From assembly GCA_965242615.1 (NCBI GenBank), contig CBDESR010000005.1, forward strand, positions 1,612,001 through 1,676,000: a DNA stretch of 64,000 bases. The letters run 5' to 3'. This document shows positions 23,827-31,400 of the stretch, piece after piece (position 1 is the stretch's first letter; every line of letters starts with the position of its first letter). The position numbers and the translations under genes are program-made. The DNA is from CBDBCU01 sp965242615 (GTDB taxonomy: Bacteria > Chloroflexota > Dehalococcoidia > Lucifugimonadales > UBA3495). The notes under the pieces are model-generated. The model was not told the DNA's origin and made no database searches. It saw nothing but the letters and a program-made list of their open reading frames with translations.

Positions 23827-24444
23827 TCAGGGTTCAGGGGTGGAGGTTTGTGGGTCAGGACGGGAGCCGGGGCGGCGGGATGCGCCAGTAGTCGAGGCAG
23901 TCCGGGTCGCCGGCCCGTACATATACTCCGGGCAGGTTCTCCGGATGCCAGCCCAAGGTGTCAAGAAGCCCCTGGGCGTTATAGATGCCTTTGCCCGAGT
24001 CGGGATTGCCTTGTTTATCCCGCAGAAAGAAGTCGGTGCTGCACCATTTGTGCGGCCGGCCGTTGCCGTAGCTTTCCATGCGGCATTCGATGCACTCGCC
24101 AAAGAAGTCCCAGCGTTCCGGGTCAGCGTACAGCTCGACGCCGAAGCGGCAGTCGGCCTTGGACCAGACTTCGTGGTTCTGTCGCATTTTGCTGGGGGGA
24201 CATCCGCCCGCCGCGCCAAGTCAAGCAAGACCCGCCGCTGCGAATCGGTAGTTTTCCGGCCGTCACCATACTTCAGTTCCATAATGGCGACCGTCTCCCG
24301 ACCGTGCCGGTACTCTACGGCGTCAATATCCACCATATAGTACCCACCGGCCTTCGCCTTATGCTCCTTGCGGAACTGGAGCTGCCGGTGCCAGTCGGAA
24401 TAGGCTTGGTCACGCCACCCACTACGCTCCACGGTTTCAGACAC
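23827..24444 (-). CDS. IS cargo: PD-(D/E)XK nuclease-like ORF, fused to host sequence through the IS end
   Basis: The GTG start overlaps the stop of the methyltransferase gene. About 90 residues lie inside the IS: VSETVERSGWRDQAYSDWHR, then GGYYMVDIDAVEYRHGRETV and AIMELKYGDGRK. The Asp followed by E-L-K fits a PD-(D/E)XK nuclease core. There is no stop before the terminal repeat, which is translated as PPAKCDRTT. The remaining roughly 115 residues are out-of-frame host gene sequence. It could be a naturally short nuclease-like protein that borrows its end from the target site, or a truncated restriction gene. Confidence 0.6.
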   Translation of the reverse strand: MSETVERSGWRDQAYSDWHRQLQFRKEHKAKAGGYYMVDIDAVEYRHGRETVAIMELKYGDGRKTTDSQRRVLLDLARRADVPPAKCDRTTKSGPRPTAASASSCTLTRNAGTSLASASNAAWKATATAGRTNGAAPTSFCGINKAIPTRAKASITPRGFLTPWAGIRRTCPEYMYGPATRTASTTGASRRPGSRPDPQTSTPEP

Positions 24445-25826
24445 TACTTCACCTCCCAAACGGTTAATTCCCGGCTCAACACTAGCCACTGCTTGTTGGC
24501 TTTCGCCCACTCCACCATTTGGGCGGTGGCTTGTTGGCTCTCGTAAGGACATTGGACACGCTGAATCACCGGCAAATCAACCGCCTTGCTGATGAGCAAG
24601 GTATGGTCAACGAACCCGCGCTCCGGGGCTTTCCACTGCGTCGGTTGCATAAGGAGGGCAATCTTGGCCCCGGTCTGCAACTTGCCGGCAAAGCCGGTGA
24701 TGATTTTACTGACCGCCTTATGGAAGTCATCCGCCTCCATATTGGCAAGGTTGGCCGGGCTGTCGCTGTACCAACCCTCGGCCTGTTTCCAGTAAGGCGG
24801 GTCAAGGTACACCAGCCGGACATCCTCCCAGCGCGGCACCTTGGGGAATCCCTCGGTAATATCGTGTTGCCGGATTTCCTGCTCCCGCGCCACGATAGGC
24901 GTCAAGTCGCTGACAAAGTAGCGGCGGAAACGCCGCTTGCACAGGTCAATGGTGGAGCCGCCGCCGGCAAAGGGGTCAACTACCACATCAAAGGGATTGG
25001 TATAGGCGTGGAGCAGATTCTCCACAATGGCGGGTTCGCTGTTGCCGGGGTGTTTCACGCCCTCGCTCTTGTTCTGGTTTTTCCAGACATTGTAAATCGG
25101 GGGCGTGAAGTCGCCGAAGGTGGCGGCGGTTTTAGCGATTTCGGAAAGTTTTCCGATTTCGCTAAAATCCTGCACCATATCGCTGATAGTGCGCTGGGGG
25201 ATATTCAGCCGCTCCGACACTTCCTCTTGGGTGTGGCAAGCCAGCCACAGGTCAAAGGCAATCTGCCGCAACTCCGCTTGGCGGTCTTTGTCAATTCGCG
25301 ATACCCAGCTGGTAATGGTGCGGGGCGTTACCGACATAATGGACGGCAACTGCTTTTTCAGCTCGGGGCGGTCTTTGTCGCTGGCCCGGCTGTAAATCTC
25401 CCGGGTCATCCGTTGCTTGTCGGTACTTGCCAACTGCTGCCCGTGGCTGGCGTTGCGCTGGCAAGCCAGCAAAAGCAACTCGGCATCGCTGCCGGTCTCG
25501 GTGATGGTAACCGGGATATACTCGTGGTCGGCGGCCTTGTACGCCGTCAACCGGTGCCGGCCGTCAATCAGCTCGTTGCGCTGATTGACCTCAATGGGGG
25601 GGAGGACTTCCAGGTTCTCCTTATACACCTCGATGATATGGGGGCTGGTATCCAACCGGGGGTACAAGTCGCCCCGGATGATGACCTCCTCCAGTTTCAG
25701 TTTGTTATGCCCGTTCCCGTTGGTACTCAATTTATCCTCCAAGAGCAACCCCCCACCGGTTGGCTTGGTGTCACGCAGGCCGCCGGAGGGGGGAAGCAAG
25801 ATTTCGTAGTTCAGCCTGCGTGACAT
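24444..25826 (-). CDS. IS cargo: ParB-like / DNA methyltransferase fusion
   Basis: The 460-residue protein combines an N-terminal ParB-like domain (LPPIEVNQRNELIDGRHRLT, about residues 70-125) and a helix-turn-helix region (LACHTQEEVSERLNIPQRTI, about residues 190-215). The C-terminal part is a SAM-dependent DNA methyltransferase with motif I DPFAGGGSTIDLCKRR and motif IV VYLDPPYW, as in N6-adenine or N4-cytosine enzymes. Similar fusions occur in phages and plasmids as orphan modification enzymes. The nuclease-like ORF overlaps its stop. ATG 25826 is preferred over TTG 25832. A promoter lies directly upstream. Confidence 0.87.
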   Translation of the reverse strand: MSRRLNYEILLPPSGGLRDTKPTGGGLLLEDKLSTNGNGHNKLKLEEVIIRGDLYPRLDTSPHIIEVYKENLEVLPPIEVNQRNELIDGRHRLTAYKAADHEYIPVTITETGSDAELLLLACQRNASHGQQLASTDKQRMTREIYSRASDKDRPELKKQLPSIMSVTPRTITSWVSRIDKDRQAELRQIAFDLWLACHTQEEVSERLNIPQRTISDMVQDFSEIGKLSEIAKTAATFGDFTPPIYNVWKNQNKSEGVKHPGNSEPAIVENLLHAYTNPFDVVVDPFAGGGSTIDLCKRRFRRYFVSDLTPIVAREQEIRQHDITEGFPKVPRWEDVRLVYLDPPYWKQAEGWYSDSPANLANMEADDFHKAVSKIITGFAGKLQTGAKIALLMQPTQWKAPERGFVDHTLLISKAVDLPVIQRVQCPYESQQATAQMVEWAKANKQWLVLSRELTVWEVK

Positions 25827-25830
25827 TGGC

Positions 25831-25859
25831 AAGGTAGCATACTACCAAATTCTTGTCAA
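25831..25859 (-). promoter_or_regulatory. Promoter for the IS cargo genes
   Basis: On the minus strand TTGACA (25859-25854), a 17-nt spacer and TACCTT (25836-25831) precede ATG 25826 by 4 nt. The -35 box contains the TGA stop codon of the transposase. There is no Shine-Dalgarno sequence, so the mRNA may be leaderless or start slightly inside the gene. Confidence 0.5.
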
Positions 25860-26707
25860 CCCCCTTTTTTCACATTGGCGACATCATCCCAACTCTGGAA
25901 TGGCAACTCCGCCCCGGCTGCCTCGGCCGGCCGCTTGTTGTCTAGGGATTCGTGGGGCCGGAAGTAGTTGTAATGGAGTACCAGCCCGTCAATATAGGCT
26001 TGACCGGTATCCCGCCCCTCTAATCCCCGTAAGGTTTTATCCCTATCCCGGAATGTCCCCTGTAGCCGCTCCGACAGGTTGTTATTGATTTCGGCCCGGA
26101 TACCCTTACTGACGGTATGTTGAACCTTGCGGGTAGGAAATGCCCGCGGCAATGCTTGCCGATACGACCGCAGCCCGTCCGTCTTTAGAACCTCCGGGTG
26201 TGTCGCTGACCTTTCCCGCGCTAATGCCAGCGTGGTCTGCGCCGCTCTGGTATTCCTGTCCGGCGTCAGGTAAGCAGCCAGCACAAAGCGGGTGTCGCTA
26301 TCCATTACATTGAATAGCCAGTAGTTCTTACCGCCGACCTTCACCACCATCTCGTCCGCTACCCACTCCTTGCCGGTGTTGACTTTCATCGGCCGCAGGA
26401 TTTCATCCGCCGTCCCGGACAATTCGTGAACCCACCGATAGACGGTTTGCGGGTTAGTCTTGCGCCCGAAATACTGCTCCATATTCCGGGCAACTTGCCG
26501 ATAGGAATGGCCGTCAAAATACATATCCACTGCCGACCCTTTCTCGTGGGGCGTCGCGTGGGCGTGTTTCCCTTCCGGCCTTACCTGCTTACCACTGGCG
26601 TCAAGTAGAACTACCCGCGCCCCGGCCCCGCCGGAGCGGCAAGTGTCGCAGCGTTCACCCGTCCGCCGCTTGCAGTTTGGGCTTGTGCATTTGTGTCCCA
26701 TAGCCAT
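25856..26707 (-). CDS. DDE transposase (IS240-like), intact
   Basis: The 283-residue transposase of IS copy 2 has an N-terminal Cys cluster (HKCTSPNCKRRTGERCDTC), which probably binds zinc. A helix-turn-helix-like stretch follows (MYFDGHSYRQVARNMEQYFG). The DDE triad lies in WVADEMVVKVGGKNYWLFNV, VLKTDGLRSYRQAL and NNNLSERLQGTFRDRDK. It ends LDNKRPAEAAGAELPFQSWD, which copy 1 has lost through a frameshift. ATG 26707 is used; copy 1 has TTG at that position. Only 15 nt separate the start from the left terminal repeat, so transcription probably starts at or near the IS end. Confidence 0.93.
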   Translation of the reverse strand: MAMGHKCTSPNCKRRTGERCDTCRSGGAGARVVLLDASGKQVRPEGKHAHATPHEKGSAVDMYFDGHSYRQVARNMEQYFGRKTNPQTVYRWVHELSGTADEILRPMKVNTGKEWVADEMVVKVGGKNYWLFNVMDSDTRFVLAAYLTPDRNTRAAQTTLALARERSATHPEVLKTDGLRSYRQALPRAFPTRKVQHTVSKGIRAEINNNLSERLQGTFRDRDKTLRGLEGRDTGQAYIDGLVLHYNYFRPHESLDNKRPAEAAGAELPFQSWDDVANVKKGG

Positions 26708-27493
26708 CTATGGTATCATCCCCCCCCAGCAAAATGCGACAGAACCGACTTCGTCGCTCTGGTCGGGCAGGCTCATTTCAAAATGGACGTTCAACCAGTC
26801 CTGGGGGACGCCGTGGCGGGGGTCGGCGACGATGCGGATCGGGTCCGTGGGGTAGTTCCCCGGCGGCAATAGTTCGTCCCGGCCCATGGCCCGGGCGGCG
26901 CAGGGGTGGTCGCAGAGCAGCATGGGGCCGCTTGGGACGTTGATGATGGAAGTGCGGCTGATGTCATCCATGCTTTCGTGGCACTGGCCGCAACGGCCTT
27001 CCTGGGCGTTCCAAGCCTGTTCTTTGATTTCCCGGATCAGGAAGTCTCGGCGGTCCAGGTCCCAGACCAGCATGGGCGGTTGGTCAGCTTCGGCGGGGTC
27101 CAGGTGGTGGGGTTCCAGGGTATAGCCGTCTTTTTCGGCGCAGGCGGCGCAGACCGGACGGTGGCAGATGCTGCAGTGGTAGGCCGGTTGTCCGGCGGCC
27201 AGCTCCTGGCCGCAGGTGCCGCAGGGGTGGTCGAGGCCCAGCGGGTCGACAGCGCGGAGGATGGCCGAGTGGTGCACCAGCTCCGGGGTTGCGCTGGTGA
27301 AGTGGTTGCAGGTGATGCGTTCGCTGGAGTAAATCAGGTACGGTTCCGGCGGCGGCGGCAGGAAGTTGCTGAGGGTGGTCATAGGAGATGTGATTCCCTC
27401 CAGTTCGGATTTGGCGGAGATTAAGCTGCTGGGCCGCCGGAGGGCGGCGGTGGGCGGCCGGCTTATTTTAGGGAATTATATACTACTAGACCG

Positions 27494-27760
27494 CTAGCTT
27501 TCAAAGAAAGGCGCAAGCCTTTCGCCCAAGTAATAAACCCCACCACCGCCGATGCGCTCGCCCCAGGTCAAGCCTTCCGGATGCCGCGCGAACATCCGCA
27601 GGCTGGCGGTCAAATCGTTATCGGCTACTTCGTAGTCGCCGCTGAAAATGTCGATGACGACGATTTGGCCGAAGTAGTCGGCTTCCAGTTGTTCCTGCAA
27701 CTCCAGATAGCGGGCGTGGCCGCGGGCTTCGATTTTGGCGGAGGTGATAGTTTCGTGCAT
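27494..27760 (-). CDS. Small unknown protein
   Basis: The 88-residue protein MHETITSAKIEARGHARYLE continues with DYFGQIVVIDIFSGDYEVAD, NDLTASLRMFARHPEGL and ends GVYYLGERLAPFFES. The pattern 'IVVIDIFSGDYEVADNDLTAS' followed by ARHPEG resembles small hypothetical proteins seen in Chloroflexota and cyanobacteria, sometimes beside toxin or retropepsin-like genes; no function is established. ATG 27760 is the obvious start. A poorly conserved 100-bp gap separates it from the split Cys-rich gene. Confidence 0.6.
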   Translation of the reverse strand: MHETITSAKIEARGHARYLELQEQLEADYFGQIVVIDIFSGDYEVADNDLTASLRMFARHPEGLTWGERIGGGGVYYLGERLAPFFES

Positions 27761-27960
27761 GGGGTCTGCCCCCTTATTTGGCGGATGGTTTTAGTATAAG
27801 GGATTGGGGGATGGGGATGATAGGGGAATGGGGGCGGATAACGGACAATATATACATCCCGAAAACACCTCCTCAAAAGAAAAAGGCAACCAAGCGTGAA
27901 TAATCACGGCAGATCGCTGCGGCGACCTTCTTGATTGCATTCACATCATAAGAAGTCCTC

Positions 27961-28005
27961 ATCCCCCCTTTCGTGGGAATGACGGTTTCGATAGGCGATA
28001 GCCCT
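27961..28005. repeat. MITE-family fragment (one end and one stem)
   Basis: CTTTCGTGGGAATGACGGTT, then TCGATAGGCGATAGCCCT, matches the outer end plus the first stem of the full element at 47800-47922, in reverse orientation. The other half is missing. It lies just beyond the 3' end of the Gal80-like gene. Confidence 0.75.
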
Positions 28006-28012
28006 ACGGTTG

Positions 28013-29110
28013 CTACCCTACTGCCACCGCCTGACCGGTGTCGGAGGATTGGCGGAGGGCGTCGACCAAGTGGTGCAGCTCTACGGCGGTGGCAAAGTCG
28101 GGCTGGCATTGACCGCCGCTGCGGATGGCTTGGCCGAACTGGTAATACATTTGCCCCACATTAAAGGGTTCACCGGCGGGCATCCCCTCCAGCACATCGG
28201 TAAAGCGGGCGGGAATGGGCAGCGGCTGCGGTTGGCCCGGGCCTTGCACCCCGGCCAGGGTCAAGTCGCTGAGCTGGGGAGAATCGGCGGCCGTGGCGGT
28301 CAAAGTGCCATTAGCGCCGTAAATTTCCAGACGCAGGCCGCTGCCGGCCCAGGGGTTGCTGGCGATATGGGCGGAGACTACGCCGCCGCATTGCAAGCGG
28401 CCGCTGACCAGCACATTGTCCGGGGAAGTTACCGGCAGCCGCTGACCGGTATCGGTTTCGTGCCATTCGGCGGTTTGGGTCGATACTACGGCGGCCACTT
28501 GGGACAAATTGCCGACCACAAAGCGCAGGGCGTCGAGGCTGTGGCCGGCGGCGATGGTGAGGGTGTGCGCCCCTAATTCATTGTCCCGCTGCCAGGTGCG
28601 GTCGGAGGGGCGTTCCTGACTGCCGCCGCGCACCAGACTCAAGTGGCAGGAAAGGACATTGCCCACATAGCCGGCGGCGACCAGTTCTTTCAGGTAGCGG
28701 ATAGACGGGGCGGCCCGGGCTTGCAGTCCGACCATATTGACCACGCCCTTTTGCCGGGCCAGTTCCGCCATTTCAATGGCTTGGGCGGTGGTTTGACCCA
28801 GCGGCCATTCGGTATAGATGTGCTTGCCGGCGTGCAAGGCCGCCATCGTCGGCGCGTAGTGGGACGGCACCCGCAGCACTACGGCTACGGCGTCAAGGTC
28901 GGGGCAAGCCACCAAGTCTTGCCAGTTGTCAAAGGCCAGTTTGGCCCCGTACTTTTGGGCCGATTCCTGGGCGCTTTCCATACGGGTAGTGCAAACGGCG
29001 GTCAGCTCGAACTCCGGGCTGGCGACTACCGCCGGCAGGTGGGAACGGGGCGCCCAGCCCAGATGGATGTTGGCGCCGATAATGCCGAGGCGTATCTGGT
29101 CCGCAGCCAT
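28013..29110 (-). CDS. Gfo/Idh/MocA-like oxidoreductase, Gal80-type (catalytic Lys absent)
   Basis: The Rossmann fold starts LGIIGANIHLGWAPRSHLPA near residue 8. The motif that is EKP in active sugar dehydrogenases reads YTEWPLGQTTAQAIE here, so the catalytic Lys is replaced by Trp. This is typical of the Gal80-like branch, whose yeast member is a regulator rather than an enzyme. The C-terminal sheet domain follows. The length is 365 residues from ATG 29110, which has AAGGAGCG upstream. A function in sugar sensing or an altered reaction is inference. Confidence 0.83.
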   Translation of the reverse strand: MAADQIRLGIIGANIHLGWAPRSHLPAVVASPEFELTAVCTTRMESAQESAQKYGAKLAFDNWQDLVACPDLDAVAVVLRVPSHYAPTMAALHAGKHIYTEWPLGQTTAQAIEMAELARQKGVVNMVGLQARAAPSIRYLKELVAAGYVGNVLSCHLSLVRGGSQERPSDRTWQRDNELGAHTLTIAAGHSLDALRFVVGNLSQVAAVVSTQTAEWHETDTGQRLPVTSPDNVLVSGRLQCGGVVSAHIASNPWAGSGLRLEIYGANGTLTATAADSPQLSDLTLAGVQGPGQPQPLPIPARFTDVLEGMPAGEPFNVGQMYYQFGQAIRSGGQCQPDFATAVELHHLVDALRQSSDTGQAVAVG

Positions 29111-29252
29111 AGTTTCATCGCTCCTTGTCGGTTGTTGGGATAGTGTAGGCATAATTTACCACAGACCGGCGGGAATTGCCGGGCGGGTTGGCAATAGGTA
29201 TAATGGGCGGGTACGGTTAAACCAGCCAATAACGGGAGCAGGAGCGGAGCAG

Positions 29253-30818
29253 ATGGGGGCACTCATTGTCCGGTTCATTGTCAACTTGGTCAAGTTCATC
29301 GTCAACTTGTTTAAGTCATCCGCGGATAAGTCCAGTAGCGCGAGCGAAGCTCCCGCCGACCGCACGGGCGCGGATAAGTCCAGCAGCACGAGCGAAGCTC
29401 CCGCCGACCGCACGGGCAGAGAGGAACTGATGGATGCCGCGGCTTACTTCGACCGGGGCATTGCTTACTACAACAAGGGAGAGTATGACTTGGCCATTGC
29501 CGACTACGGCCAATCTCTTGCCATGAACCCCAGTTATGCGGAAGCCTACATCCTCCGGGGCAATGCCTATATCGCCAAAAGGGAGTACGACTTGGCTATT
29601 GCCGACTTTAGCCAAGATATTGCTCTGAACCCTGGTTTTGCCCCTGCTTACCACGACCGGGGCCTTGCCTATTTCTACAAGGGGGAGTACGACTTGTCCA
29701 TTGCCGACTACAGCCGAGCTATTACCCGGACTCCCGGTTTTGCCCTTGCATACCACAACCGGGGCGCTGCCTATAACCACAAAAGAGAGTATGACTTGGC
29801 CATCGCTGACTACAGCCAAGCCATTGCCCTGAACCCTGGTTTTGCAACTGCATACCACGACCGAGGCGTTAACTATGGGCTTAAAGGGGAGCATGACTTG
29901 GCCATTGCTGACTTCAGCCAAGCCATTGCCCTGAACCCCGACGATATCAATGCCTACTACAACCGGGGCACTGCCTATAGTATTAAAGGGGAGCATGACT
30001 TGGCCATCGCTGACTTCAGCCAAGCCATTGCTCTGAACCCCGGCGATACCGATGCCGACTACAACGAATCCATTGCCCTGAATCCCGACAATGCGACTGT
30101 TTACTACCGACGGGGCATTGCTTACTACAACAAGGGAGAGCATGAGTTGGCGATTGAGGACTTCAGCGAAGCCATTGTCCTGAACCCCGGTTATGCGGAA
30201 GCCTACAAAAACCGGGGCACTGTCTCCGCCGACAAGGAGGAGTATAACTTGGCCATTGCCGACTACAGCCAAGCCATTGCCCTGAACCCCAGTTATGCGG
30301 AAGCCTACAAAAACCGGGGCATTGCTTACTGCGTCAAGAGGGATTATGACTTGGCCATTGCCGATTTCAGCGAAGCCATTGCCCTAAACCCCAGTGATGC
30401 GACTGCTTACCAAGTCTCGGGCCATACCTATTGCCTCAAAGGGGATTATGACTTGGCCATTGCCGACTTCAGCCAAGCCATTGCTCTGAATCCCGAGGAT
30501 GTCTTTGCCTACAACAACCGGGGTGACGCCTATAGGTATAAAGGAGAGTACGGCTTGGCTATTACCGACTTTAGCCAAGCCATTGTCCTGAACCCCGGTT
30601 ATGCGGAAGCCTACCACAACCGGGGCGTTGCCTACTCCGGCAGGGGTAAGCATGATTTGGCAATTGCCGATTACACGCGGGCCATTGTCCTAAACCCCGG
30701 CTATGCCTTGGCCCACCGCAATCGAGGATTATCCCATTGGCAATTGGGTAACGAAACCCTGGCCGAGGCCGATTTGCGGCGTGCCGCCGAGTTGAATCCG
30801 GAGTTGGGCAACCGGTAG
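29253..30818 (+). CDS. TPR-repeat protein with an N-terminal hydrophobic segment
   Basis: The protein has 521 residues. It begins MGALIVRFIVNLVKFIVNLF, a probable membrane-associated helix that itself looks duplicated. Then comes an 18-residue unit (ADKSSSASEAPADRTG-like) in tandem. From about residue 67 to the end there are 13 full 34-residue tetratricopeptide repeats. These share AYxNRGxAYxxKGEYDLAIA and DFSQAIALNPxxAx. A partial 15-residue repeat (DYNESIALNPDNAT) sits between repeats 6 and 7. TPRs mediate protein-protein contacts. ATG 29253 has GGAGCAGGAGCGG upstream and a TATAAT box at about 29208. Confidence 0.9.
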   Translation: MGALIVRFIVNLVKFIVNLFKSSADKSSSASEAPADRTGADKSSSTSEAPADRTGREELMDAAAYFDRGIAYYNKGEYDLAIADYGQSLAMNPSYAEAYILRGNAYIAKREYDLAIADFSQDIALNPGFAPAYHDRGLAYFYKGEYDLSIADYSRAITRTPGFALAYHNRGAAYNHKREYDLAIADYSQAIALNPGFATAYHDRGVNYGLKGEHDLAIADFSQAIALNPDDINAYYNRGTAYSIKGEHDLAIADFSQAIALNPGDTDADYNESIALNPDNATVYYRRGIAYYNKGEHELAIEDFSEAIVLNPGYAEAYKNRGTVSADKEEYNLAIADYSQAIALNPSYAEAYKNRGIAYCVKRDYDLAIADFSEAIALNPSDATAYQVSGHTYCLKGDYDLAIADFSQAIALNPEDVFAYNNRGDAYRYKGEYGLAITDFSQAIVLNPGYAEAYHNRGVAYSGRGKHDLAIADYTRAIVLNPGYALAHRNRGLSHWQLGNETLAEADLRRAAELNPELGNR

Positions 30819-31087
30819 TAATGGGGAAACCGGATGAAAGGCAATTCGGCTTGGCGGTTTCAGTTGGCGCCGGGGTTGTCCATTTGCCGTTTGCTTAATG
30901 GGATGGGGCCGGTGTCCGGGGCGCACGGGCGCATTGACCCGACGGCGGCTATCCGCAGTAGGTTTGACTATGGGGACGCCGGCTTTACCACTTGGCGGCG
31001 GGGTTAGGGCGCGGCCCGCGGTGGCATTGGGGACTGCGGGGATGAGTACCGTTGGGGAATGAGTGTTGCCCTAGCCGGCAGTTTTAC

Positions 31088-31363
31088 TTAGGTATCGGCT
31101 TTCCGGTCGGGGGAGCCAAAGAGTTGCTCCCGGACTTCCGGGGGTAGTTCGATGCCGGCCTGTTCCAAGACTTCCTTGATGTGCTGCCGGCTTTTCTCTC
31201 GACCTTCCTCCCGGCCCTCTTGCCGGAGTTCCTCTAGGGCTTCCTCCCGGCCCAGCTTGATACCTTCCTGCCAGCCCACCTCGAAACCCTCCCTGAACCG
31301 GCGTTCCAAGTAACGGTCGGCAATCATAGTTTTAACCTCATTCGGGGACAAATGTTGGGTCAA
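31088..31363 (-). CDS. Small coiled-coil protein
   Basis: The 91-residue product (TTG 31363, or 79 residues from ATG 31327) reads IADRYLERRFREGFEVGWQE, GIKLGREEALEELRQEGREE and ends EVREQLFGSPDRKADT. It shares the YLERRF start and the PPEVREQLFG end with the larger membrane protein at 31401-31907, but lacks the membrane segments. E/R-rich repeats predict a coiled coil. Tails like this also occur at the C-terminus of Rpn/PD-(D/E)XK transposase-like proteins, so it may be a remnant. The function is unknown. Confidence 0.6.
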   Translation of the reverse strand: MTQHLSPNEVKTMIADRYLERRFREGFEVGWQEGIKLGREEALEELRQEGREEGREKSRQHIKEVLEQAGIELPPEVREQLFGSPDRKADT

Positions 31364-31400
31364 TCAAAGGCTGGGTAAAGGGTTACCCAAGCCGGCAACC

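Larger units (their letters stand above)
24175..26746 (-). mobile_element. IS6/IS240-like insertion sequence, copy 2, carrying a methyltransferase cargo (2572 bp)
   Basis: Perfect 25-bp inverted repeats lie at 24175-24199 and 26722-26746. They start GGTTCTGTCGCATTTTGCTG and differ from copy 1 only at bases 9-10. The 8-bp direct repeat GACTTCGT flanks the element at 24167-24174 and 26747-26754. On the minus strand it encodes a full-length transposase, a ParB-DNA methyltransferase fusion and a nuclease-like ORF that overlap or nearly abut. Both boundaries and the target duplication prove that the cargo moved as part of this unit. It disrupts a Cys-rich gene. Confidence 0.93.
23855..27382 (-). 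pseudogene. Cys-rich (zinc-binding?) protein gene split by IS copy 2
   Basis: The N-terminal part (27382 down to 26747, 212 codons) contains PCGTCGQELAAGQPAYHCSI, then CHRPVCAACAEKDGY, and later RCGQCHESMDD and LLCDHPCAARAMG. The C-terminal part (about 24174-23855) continues WSKADCRFGVELYADPERWD, FFGECIECRMESYGNGRPHK and WCSTDFFLRDKQGNPDSGKG. Removing the IS and one GACTTCGT copy joins them in frame (...DQSDEV+WSKADC...), giving about 316 residues. Several CxxC pairs suggest structural zinc sites. I do not recognise the family. It is presumably inactive now. Confidence 0.78.

Noticed and set aside
28926..29252. 109-codon extension before the TPR protein
   Set aside because: It overlaps the Gal80-like gene on the opposite strand. 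The ATG at 29253 has a good ribosome binding site and begins a plausible hydrophobic segment.
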